This document shows, piece by piece, positions 1-4,911 of a DNA stretch of 5,670 nucleotides (positions are counted from its first letter, which is position 1; every line of letters starts with the position of its first letter). Source of the DNA: an uncultured Bacilli bacterium (GTDB taxonomy: Bacteria > Bacillota_I > Bacilli_A > RF39 > UBA660); the NCBI GenBank assembly GCA_944363745.1, contig CALVVD010000068.1:1-5670 (forward strand), given 5' to 3'. The notes below the pieces were generated by a model. That model ran no database searches. It was not told the origin of the DNA and saw nothing but the letters and a program-made list of their open reading frames with translations. Position numbers and translations under genes: made by a program.

Positions 1-1
1 G

Positions 2-682
2 TTCCCAAGAGTTGACTTTAAAAATGTAAAACTAGTTACCATGATGACTCCAGAACATACAGTTATTGCAACCCCTGCCTTTCCACCAATGCACTTAACT
101 AATACCTTAGGAGAATATGCTGCATCAAAAGGTCTAAAAATATTAAGAATAGCAGAAGCTAGTAAATATCCACATGTTACTTACTTCTTTGATGGAGGAG
201 AAGAAAAAGATATTCCTAATACCGATAAAATAATCGTTCCAAGAAAAGATGTTGCAACTTATGATATGTATCCTGCTATGAGTGCTTATGAAGTAACAGA
301 TAAACTAATAGAAGTTATGGATAAATACGATTTAATCATCCTAAACTTTGCTAACTGTGATATGGTAGGACATACTGGTAAATTTGATAAAGTTGTGGAA
401 GCGGTAAAGGCAGTTAATGAAAATATAGGAAGACTATATGAAGCAAGTAAAGAAAAAGACTTTACGATGTTTATAACAGCAGACCATGGTAACTCTGAAA
501 TCATGGAAGACGATAAAGGAGAAGTTATAACTGCTCACACAACTAGTCCTGTTCCATTTATTATTACAGACCATAATATAAAAGAAATAAAAACAGGTAA
601 ACTAGGAGATATCGCTCCTACAATACTAAAATATATGGATATAGAAAAACCAGACGAAATGACAGGAAATAACTTGATTTAG
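2..682 (+). CDS. gpmI: 2,3-bisphosphoglycerate-independent phosphoglycerate mutase, C-terminal part (5' end outside the window)
   Basis: This cytosolic glycolytic enzyme interconverts 3- and 2-phosphoglycerate using two bound divalent metals, usually Mn2+. The reading frame is open from base 2, so the ATG pair at 41-46 is internal. About 226 residues are visible of a family length near 500-510. They cover the end of the phosphotransferase insert domain and the C-terminal half of the alkaline-phosphatase-like core. Family metal ligands are present: Asp and His in ANCDMVGH (D at 359-361, H at 371-373), the Asp-His pair of TADHGN (482-487), and His of TAHTTSPVP (536-538). The segments LRIAEASKYPHVT and YPAMSAYEVTD are also characteristic. 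The catalytic serine lies upstream, outside the window. The gene ends TAG and is followed after only 39 bases by the next start, with no terminator hairpin seen, so read-through into the next gene is plausible. The identification is firm. Confidence 0.97.
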   Translation, partial: FPRVDFKNVKLVTMMTPEHTVIATPAFPPMHLTNTLGEYAASKGLKILRIAEASKYPHVTYFFDGGEEKDIPNTDKIIVPRKDVATYDMYPAMSAYEVTDKLIEVMDKYDLIILNFANCDMVGHTGKFDKVVEAVKAVNENIGRLYEASKEKDFTMFITADHGNSEIMEDDKGEVITAHTTSPVPFIITDHNIKEIKTGKLGDIAPTILKYMDIEKPDEMTGNNLI

Positions 683-721
683 TTTGTTAAATAATGCATA
701 CTATAAGTAGGAGGGTTTATT

Positions 722-1228
722 ATGACTGATGAAGAATTAAAATTAAAAAAACAAGAATATGCCGAATTATTTCAAAGTAGAATCGCAATAATTACAAAAA
801 GAGATGAACTGCTTGAAAAGGAGATTGTAAAGGAATTTGTTGATACAGATAATAAACTTAATGCTACTAATAAAAAATGTCGTAGTTTATATGAGGAAAT
901 AATTGCTGCTGAACAAGAAAAATGTCCTCATCCCGCTTGGTATTTTTATAGATACAGTGAAGATACTTACGAAGGAAAAGTTTATTGGACTTGTAAATGT
1001 GTCGCTTGTGGAAAAGAATTAGAAGATGTTCGTAGTAGAGACTATCCACATAATAGAGTTATATACAAAGAAAGTTCCTTTGCTAAACCAACTATAAGTG
1101 ATATGTCATATAAAGAAGTAGCAGATAAATGGGTTAAATTTATGGAAGATTTTCCACAAGAAGATAAATCTATTGAAGAAAAAGGAAGAACATTTACTAA
1201 AATGATGAATCCAAGTAAAATAAACTAG
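722..1228 (+). CDS. Unknown protein with helical N-terminus and C-x-H / C-x-C-x2-C cluster (paralogue 1)
   Basis: I do not recognise the function. The 168-residue protein begins MTDEEL. Residues 1-65 are charged and look helical, possibly coiled coil. A Cys/His cluster follows: Cys68 and His70 in CPHPAWY, then Cys91, Cys93 and Cys96 in CKCVACGK. This spacing would suit one structural zinc, for example C68/H70 with C93/C96; that is inference. The C-terminal third is polar and probably helical. There is no signal peptide or membrane segment, so it is probably cytoplasmic. The start is fixed by AGGAGGG at 709-715, six bases before the ATG. The promoter is unclear (TTGATT at 674-679 with CATACT at 697-702 is weak), so it may be read through from gpmI. 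A diverged paralogue lies at 2095-2574 with the same MTDEEL start and the same Cys/His pattern, which supports both as real genes. The gene ends TAG. Confidence 0.85.
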   Translation: MTDEELKLKKQEYAELFQSRIAIITKRDELLEKEIVKEFVDTDNKLNATNKKCRSLYEEIIAAEQEKCPHPAWYFYRYSEDTYEGKVYWTCKCVACGKELEDVRSRDYPHNRVIYKESSFAKPTISDMSYKEVADKWVKFMEDFPQEDKSIEEKGRTFTKMMNPSKIN

Positions 1229-1242
1229 TAATAGTTTAAAGT

Positions 1243-1467
1243 TTAATTTATTTCAAACAATTTTGAAATATCTATATCTAAAGCAAGAGAAATTCTATAA
1301 ATGGTATCAACTGAAAAAGTTTTGATACCTTTTTTTGATTCAATACGTCTAATAAACTTATGAGAAACTCCTACTTCTTCATCTAAAACAGCTTGAGTAA
1401 TACCTTTCTCTTTTCTGTACTTTTTAATATTTATAGCAATTAATATATATAATTCTTCTTTAGATAT
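1243..1467 (-). pseudogene. XRE/Cro-type helix-turn-helix regulator relic without a start codon
   Basis: Translating the minus strand up to TAA at 1243-1245 gives about 74 residues of a clear XRE-family DNA-binding domain: KYRKEKGITQAVLDEEVGVS, then HKFIRRIESKKG, FSVDTIYRISLALDIDI and SKLFEIN. Helix 2 (ITQAVLDEEVG) and the recognition helix (VSHKFIRRIES) are intact. The frame continues upstream to TAG at 1519-1521 but holds no ATG, GTG or TTG. The natural start of such a protein would be near the ATA of I-S-K-E-E-L (1465-1467), as if an ATG had become ATA, and no Shine-Dalgarno site precedes it. Most likely the gene has lost its start; use of ATA, ATT or ATC cannot be excluded. It faces away from the FxLYD relic, with about 100 bases between them, the usual layout for a regulator and its target. 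The family call is firm; pseudogene status is likely. Confidence 0.75.
1303..1336 (+). terminator. Intrinsic terminator for paralogue 1, embedded antisense in the HTH relic
   Basis: GGTATCAA (1303-1310) is perfectly complementary to TTGATACC (1322-1329), and seven T residues (1330-1336) follow at once. An alternative fold also pairs AACT (1309-1312) with AGTT (1318-1321) around a GAAAA loop, leaving a two-base bulge. This is the best rho-independent terminator in the window. It lies about 75 bases past the stop of the 722-1228 gene and reads in the right direction to end it. It is unusual in lying wholly within the codons of the minus-strand HTH relic. Confidence 0.75.
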
Positions 1468-1524
1468 TTCTAAGATAATACCACTATTATTATGGCAAAA
1501 AAGAAAAATATATGTAAACTATTG

Positions 1525-1553
1525 TTTTATATTACTGTAAAAACTATTATAAT
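1525..1553 (+). promoter_or_regulatory. Possible promoter of the zinc-ribbon/FxLYD relic
   Basis: A perfect -10 hexamer TATAAT (1548-1553) sits 15 bases before the relic's ATG. The -35 is poor: TTTTAT at 1525-1530 with a 17-base spacer, or TTGTTT at 1522-1527 with 20. The call rests mainly on the -10. Only a purine-rich AGAAGAGAAG stretch serves as ribosome binding site. The segment also lies upstream of the divergent HTH relic, so it may once have held that regulator's operator, but I see no convincing inverted repeat. Confidence 0.35.
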
Positions 1554-1568
1554 AAGAAGAGAAGTAAA

Positions 1569-1971
1569 ATGAAGAAATGTAAGTATTGTAGAATAGAGAT
1601 AGATAAAAATGCTAAGCTCTGTCCTTATTGTAAAAGAAGTTAGAAAAGTTCTACTTTAAAAAGATTTCAAGGAGTATTAATAGGTTTAGTCTTTCTATTT
1701 ACTATCATCATACTAAATGAAATATGAATTAATAGTGATGATTTTCTAGGTCTATATTACATTGAAGGATATGTAAAAAAATAATTCTAATAAAAATCTA
1801 TTTTATATATCAGTAACTTTTACTGCTTACGATAATGCAGAAAATGCCGTAGGAACTTGTGGAGATTATAATATGAGCCTTAATGCCTATGGAAGTTGGA
1901 AATTCAAAGCAGCTTGCAATAGTGAAGGAAGTCAAGTTGCATCTTACAAGTTACAGGATATTAAAATATGA
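1569..1971 (+). pseudogene. Decayed zinc-ribbon / transmembrane / FxLYD-domain protein gene
   Basis: The pieces read in order as one known architecture. From ATG 1569 comes a zinc ribbon with two CxxC knuckles (MKKCKYC...CPYCKRS). TAG at 1641-1643 interrupts it. The same frame continues through a hydrophobic segment (VLIGLVFLFTIIIL) to TGA at 1725-1727, and on into DDFLGLYYIEGYV. At the run of seven A residues (1775-1781) the frame must shift by one base (one extra A) to give KNNSNKNLFYISVTFTAYD, and then GTCGDY...YGSWKFKA and YKLQDIKI to TGA 1969-1971. YIEGYVKNNS, VTFTAYD and WKFKA are typical of FxLYD domains, which sit outside the membrane in Firmicutes proteins of this kind. The intact protein would have been about 133 residues. 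Three independent lesions make real decay more likely than sequencing error. The role of such proteins is not known. Confidence 0.8.
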
Positions 1972-1976
1972 TTACT

Positions 1977-2025
1977 TTTTCCACAGACTTTGTGGAAATT
2001 AAATATCCAGTAATGGTTATTTTTT
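1977..2025 (+). terminator. Two-hairpin terminator-like element (copy A) after the FxLYD relic
   Basis: The first hairpin is TTTCCACA (1978-1985) / TGTGGAAA (1991-1998) with loop GACTT, an 8-bp perfect stem. The second is AATATCCA (2002-2009) / TGGTTATT (2014-2021), loop GTAA with one mismatch, followed by further T residues (2022-2025). The position six bases after the relic's last codon suggests it was that gene's terminator. A similar two-hairpin element follows the 311-residue gene at 3571-3613. Confidence 0.6.
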
Positions 2026-2040
2026 GTTAAAACAATGTAA

Positions 2041-2068
2041 TTGACAAATAAAAAAATCATAGTATAAT
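2041..2068 (+). promoter_or_regulatory. Near-consensus sigma-A promoter of paralogue 2
   Basis: A perfect -35 TTGACA (2041-2046) and a perfect -10 TATAAT (2063-2068) are separated by 16 bases. Transcription would begin near 2075, giving a 5' leader of only about 20 bases before the ATG at 2095. The leader holds the ribosome binding site GGGGAG (2084-2089). This suggests strong constitutive expression. No operator repeat is evident. Confidence 0.85.
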
Positions 2069-2094
2069 AACAAAGCATATAAAGGGGAGATATT

Positions 2095-2574
2095 ATGACT
2101 GATGAAGAACTTAGTGAAACTGAACGATATTTGAATGCTTTAATTAAAAATCAGAAAGAATTAGTAAGAGTTTTAAAAGAACTTTATGCAGATATTCCTG
2201 AAGTAAAAGAATTTTATGAAACTATACAATCTTTAAAAAGTTTAAAATCTAAAATAAATACTTTAACACCTAAAGTAAATATCGAAAGACAAAAAAGATG
2301 TTCCCATCCTATATGGTATTTATTATTTAAACCAAATAATATTAATGAACAATCAAAAATATCTTGTCAATGTATAAAATGTGGTAAGAAAGAAACTAGA
2401 CTGCTTTGTGAATTTCCAGGAGATTTTATAATAGAAAAAGATATAACTTATGATAGTATAAAGCATATCTATGATGAATTTATGAAAGATATAAGTACTG
2501 AAGAAAAAAATAATGAGAATGAAACAGCTAAAAAATTTGTTAAAAAAATAAAAGTAGAATATAAAGAATATTAA
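2095..2574 (+). CDS. Unknown protein with helical N-terminus and C-x-H / C-x-C-x2-C cluster (paralogue 2)
   Basis: I do not recognise the function. The 159-residue protein starts MTDEEL like the gene at 722. Residues 5-66 have heptad-like leucines and many Lys/Glu, suggesting a coiled coil. The Cys/His cluster is Cys69 and His71 in CSHPIWY, then Cys91, Cys93 and Cys96 in CQCIKCGK. His-to-Cys spacing is 20 residues here and 21 in paralogue 1. The tail (EEFM-like DEFMKDISTEE, then a lysine-rich stretch) is helical and charged. There is no signal peptide or membrane segment. The rest of the two proteins is strongly diverged, so the duplication is old or both were acquired separately. GGGGAG at 2084-2089 fixes the ATG. 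The gene has its own strong promoter. No terminator separates it from the next gene, whose -35 begins four bases after this stop, so some co-transcription is likely. Confidence 0.85.
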   Translation: MTDEELSETERYLNALIKNQKELVRVLKELYADIPEVKEFYETIQSLKSLKSKINTLTPKVNIERQKRCSHPIWYLLFKPNNINEQSKISCQCIKCGKKETRLLCEFPGDFIIEKDITYDSIKHIYDEFMKDISTEEKNNENETAKKFVKKIKVEYKEY

Positions 2575-2577
2575 AAT

Positions 2578-2605
2578 TTGACAAATAATTTTTTTCAAGT
2601 AAAAT
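2578..2605 (+). promoter_or_regulatory. Near-consensus promoter of the 311-residue gene
   Basis: A perfect -35 TTGACA (2578-2583) is followed after 16 bases by TAAAAT (2600-2605), five of six matches to TATAAT. It lies just past the stop of the preceding gene. The -35 and the bases after it (TTGACAAATAA) match the promoter at 2041 exactly, as does the spacer length. The ribosome binding site AAGGAG (2615-2620) lies ten bases before the ATG at 2631. Confidence 0.75.
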
Positions 2606-2630
2606 AGTTATAAAAAGGAGAACTATTTGT

Positions 2631-3566
2631 ATGAAAGAAGAAGATAATAGTAAAGTTTATATAAAGTATAAAGATAAGAAAAAAATAGTAAAACTAAGTC
2701 AAAAACAAATACTTAACATACCAGATAACTACTGCATAGAAGACAATATAGAAGAAATCATCTTTGAAAATATTTGTTTGTTTTATAAATTTAATTTAAA
2801 AGTAGCAAATGCAGATACTAAAGTAATCTTTAGAAATTGTGATATTAACGATTTAGTTGTAAATAATGGTAAAGTTTATTTAACAGATGTTAATGCTACT
2901 TATATAAAAGGAATCAATAATAAATCATTTGCTTTAAAAGAAAATAATGAAATAGGTATGGATATAAAAATAAAAGCAGAAACAGTATTAATAAGTGGTA
3001 ATTTAAAAGAAGCTAATACAGAAATTGAAGCAAAAAAAGTAATCATATCTTCTGCGATTATAGATACATTTTTTGATTTCTTTGTAAGAACTAAAAAACT
3101 AAATATAGCAAATAGTGAATTTAAATCAAGTTCTATATTATCTCTAGATTATCAACAAGCTTTAGTAACAGAAACAAGTTTTAATACCCATATTTTTACA
3201 GTTAATGGTACAAACTATATGACAGAAGATAAAAAAATAGTTATATCTAACGATACTAAAAACAACGAAGAATATTTAAAAAGTTATTTATGGCTTGAAT
3301 TTTTAAAAAGACTAAGAGATAAAGTTAAAATGATTAATAAAGCAGATTATAAAAATGCTTGTAAACAAATAACAGAAGAAGCTGATAAAAAAATAAAAGA
3401 ATATAAAGAGAAGATAAATGATTTTGAATTAGAAATACAAACATTACAGAACAAAATAAATTATGAAGAGCAAATAAAAGTTGATAAAGGAATAGAAAAA
3501 AGAAAGATTTTATCTAAAAGGAAAATAGGTAGTATTGAAGGTGTTGTTGATAAAAAAGAAGATTAA
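2631..3566 (+). CDS. Unknown protein, predicted beta-helix-like N-terminal region plus C-terminal coiled coil
   Basis: I do not recognise this 311-residue protein. Residues about 40-205 are a run of short alternating-hydrophobic strands broken by Asn/Asp/Gly turns (for example TKVIFRNCDINDLVV, GKVYLTDVNATYI, AETVLISGNL and KKVIISSAII), roughly one turn per 20 residues. This looks like a solenoid or parallel beta-helix, though no exact repeat is visible. Residues about 213-300 are helical and highly charged, with a probable coiled coil at 245-285 (KKIKEYKEKINDFELEIQ and following). The C-terminus is basic, then acidic. There is no signal peptide, transmembrane segment or catalytic motif, so a cytoplasmic scaffold or assembly role is conceivable but unsupported. 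The gene has its own promoter and terminator and follows paralogue 2 by 56 bases. Codon use is as AT-rich as that of its neighbours. Confidence 0.85.
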   Translation: MKEEDNSKVYIKYKDKKKIVKLSQKQILNIPDNYCIEDNIEEIIFENICLFYKFNLKVANADTKVIFRNCDINDLVVNNGKVYLTDVNATYIKGINNKSFALKENNEIGMDIKIKAETVLISGNLKEANTEIEAKKVIISSAIIDTFFDFFVRTKKLNIANSEFKSSSILSLDYQQALVTETSFNTHIFTVNGTNYMTEDKKIVISNDTKNNEEYLKSYLWLEFLKRLRDKVKMINKADYKNACKQITEEADKKIKEYKEKINDFELEIQTLQNKINYEEQIKVDKGIEKRKILSKRKIGSIEGVVDKKED

Positions 3567-3570
3567 TAAT

Positions 3571-3613
3571 CACAGATTTGTGGAAAACTAATAACCAGTA
3601 TTTGGTTATTTTT
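3571..3613 (+). terminator. Two-hairpin intrinsic terminator (copy B) after the 311-residue gene
   Basis: A small hairpin CACA (3571-3574) / TGTG (3579-3582) precedes a perfect 8-bp stem AATAACCA (3590-3597) / TGGTTATT (3603-3610), loop GTATT, with three more T residues and a CTCTTT tail. The two-hairpin layout, much of the sequence, and the position just after a stop codon repeat copy A at 1977-2025. It ends the 311-residue gene before the dinB promoter. Confidence 0.75.
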
Positions 3614-3616
3614 CTC

Positions 3617-3645
3617 TTTAAAATAGAACTAATGTATTATATAAT
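3617..3645 (+). promoter_or_regulatory. Promoter of dinB, with a weak LexA-like half-match
   Basis: The -10 is a perfect TATAAT (3640-3645). The -35 TTTAAA (3617-3622) matches TTGACA at four of six positions, with a 17-base spacer. The ribosome binding site AAGGAGG (3654-3660) lies seven bases before the ATG at 3668. Within the spacer, GAACTAATGTAT (3626-3637) matches the left half of the Firmicutes LexA box (GAAC-N4-GTTC) but only part of the right half, so SOS control is possible and unproven. Confidence 0.65.
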
Positions 3646-3667
3646 AGAGCAAAAAGGAGGAAAAACT

Positions 3668-4876
3668 ATGCAACGAATTATTTTTCATATCGATGTTAAT
3701 AATGCCTTTCTATCTTGGACTGCAATTTATCTTTTAAACCATGGCTATAAACAAGATATCAGAAAGATTCCTTCAGTAATAGGAGGGGACGAAAAAGCAA
3801 GAAGAGGTATTGTCCTTGCTAAAAGTCCTATCGCTAAAAAATATGGAATAGTAACAGCAGAGACATTATATAGTGCAAGAAGTAAATGTAAAACCTTACA
3901 AGTATTTCCTCCAAACTATGACTTTTATAAAGAAGAGTCTAAGAAGTTATATAATTATCTATCACAGTATACACCTATAATAGAACAATACTCTATTGAT
4001 GAGTGTTTTCTTGACCTTACTGGAACAACACTTCTTTATGGTAATGATTATGTATCTCTAGCTCACAAAATAAAAGATGAAATTAAAGAAAAGTTTGGTT
4101 TCACTGTCAATGTGGGAATTGGAGAGAATAAACTATGTGCAAAAATGGCTAGTGACTTTGAAAAACCAGATAAAGTACATACTCTCTATTTAAATGAAGT
4201 TAAGACTAAAATGTGGCCTTTAAAAGTAAATGATTTATTTATGCTAGGTAAAAGTTCTGCTAAAAAATTAAATGACTTAGGAATATATACTATTAAAGAT
4301 TTAGCAGAAGCTAACATCAACTTACTAAGAAGACATTTTAAAAGTCAGGGGGATTATTTTAAAGAAGCAGCTTTAGGAATAGATTATAGTAAAGTAGAAC
4401 CTCGAAATGCTAAGAATAAGTGCATTAGTATTTCAAGAACATTGCCTTATGATGTAACTAGAAAAGAAGACTTATTAAAAATATTATTTAGTGAAACAGA
4501 AGAAGTATCTTTTACTTTAAGAGACCAAAAACTATATGCAGGAACAATCGCTGTTACTTATAGAAATAATTTATTTAAAAACTATTCTCATCAACTGACT
4601 TTAGATAATCCTACTAATGTAACAGAAGAAATTTATAAAGCCGTTAAAAACATTTTTGAAGCTAGTTGGAAAGAAGATCCTATTAGAAATATAGGAATAA
4701 GGTTAGGTGATTTAAAAGAAAAAGCCATTAGTCAAATATCTTTATTTGAAGAATCTGATGTAAAAGTAGAAGATAAAGTTGAAGAAGTAATGGATAGTAT
4801 TATTAAGAAATATGGCAAAGGTAGTGTTATAAGAGCTAGTAAGAAAGAAGAAGATTATAATATAGAAAAAAGGTAA
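3668..4876 (+). CDS. dinB: Y-family translesion DNA polymerase (DinB/Pol IV type)
   Basis: This polymerase copies damaged DNA at stalled forks without proofreading. The protein has 402 residues, counted from ATG 3668; the same frame is open from 3578, but that upstream part overlaps the previous terminator and this gene's promoter. Catalytic carboxylates are Asp9 (HIDVNNAFLSW) and Asp111-Glu112 (YSIDECFLDLTG). Phe14 aligns with the steric-gate aromatic of E. coli DinB Phe13. The palm motif GIGENKLCAKMASDFEKPDK (150-169) is intact. A helix-hairpin-helix thumb region follows (MLGKSSAKKLNDLGIYTIKD, 192-211), then a little-finger domain (about 250-352). QISLF at 356-360 is a good beta-sliding-clamp binding motif. 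Where E. coli DinB reads D-M-D-C-F-F, this protein reads D-V-N-N-A-F. The second Asp there is not a catalytic ligand, so activity is expected. Length and motif order are normal, and it has its own promoter. Assignment to the family is firm; Pol IV versus another Y-family subgroup is less certain. Confidence 0.95.
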   Translation: MQRIIFHIDVNNAFLSWTAIYLLNHGYKQDIRKIPSVIGGDEKARRGIVLAKSPIAKKYGIVTAETLYSARSKCKTLQVFPPNYDFYKEESKKLYNYLSQYTPIIEQYSIDECFLDLTGTTLLYGNDYVSLAHKIKDEIKEKFGFTVNVGIGENKLCAKMASDFEKPDKVHTLYLNEVKTKMWPLKVNDLFMLGKSSAKKLNDLGIYTIKDLAEANINLLRRHFKSQGDYFKEAALGIDYSKVEPRNAKNKCISISRTLPYDVTRKEDLLKILFSETEEVSFTLRDQKLYAGTIAVTYRNNLFKNYSHQLTLDNPTNVTEEIYKAVKNIFEASWKEDPIRNIGIRLGDLKEKAISQISLFEESDVKVEDKVEEVMDSIIKKYGKGSVIRASKKEEDYNIEKR

Positions 4877-4881
4877 TAAAA

Positions 4882-4911
4882 AAGTTTTTCACAGTTTTTG
4901 TGGAAAAACTT
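4882..4911. terminator. Hairpin between convergent dinB and PHP genes, probably bidirectional
   Basis: AAGTTTTTCACA (4882-4893) pairs with TGTGGAAAAACTT (4899-4911), a stem of about 12 bp with one bulged G. On the minus strand it is followed by CTTTTTTATT, a good T-tail, and it overlaps the stop codon of the minus-strand gene. On the plus strand the tail (AATTT) is weaker. It probably ends both genes, and the minus-strand one better. Confidence 0.7.

Noticed and set aside
286..504. Minus-strand open frame inside gpmI
   Set aside because: It is antisense to a firmly identified gene, has no ribosome binding site and no recognisable protein features.
867..1049. Minus-strand open frame inside the 722-1228 gene
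   Set aside because: It is a shadow of a gene supported by a strong ribosome binding site and a paralogue.
1222..1237. Small hairpin AAACTA-GTAA-TAGTTT over the stop codon of the 722-1228 gene
   Set aside because: The stem has only six mostly A-T pairs and there is no T-tail on the plus strand; the hairpin at 1303-1336 is a far better terminator.
1725..1727. TGA read as tryptophan (Mollicutes code)
   Set aside because: All intact genes use TGG for Trp and none has an in-frame TGA. The same relic also has a TAG stop and a frameshift that code 4 would not fix.
1775..1781. Programmed frameshift at the A7 run
   Set aside because: Two upstream in-frame stops would already end translation, so plain decay explains the data better.
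1229..2094. A structured RNA, tRNA, riboswitch or CRISPR array in the long gap without an intact gene
   Set aside because: No tRNA cloverleaf, spaced repeats or known riboswitch core could be seen. The HTH and FxLYD relics plus terminators explain most of the sequence.
2353..2598. Minus-strand frame rich in Phe and Ile, resembling a membrane protein
   Set aside because: The hydrophobicity is the antisense of Lys/Glu codons in the 2095-2574 gene and no start signal precedes it.
3578..3667. Upstream extension of dinB by 30 residues
   Set aside because: It would overlap the preceding terminator and the dinB promoter. AAGGAGG and the family N-terminus place the start at 3668.
1977..4907. TTTTCCACA nonamers as DnaA boxes marking an origin
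   Set aside because: They differ from the TTATCCACA consensus, each lies within a terminator hairpin after a gene, and neither dnaA nor dnaN nor an AT-unwinding cluster is near.
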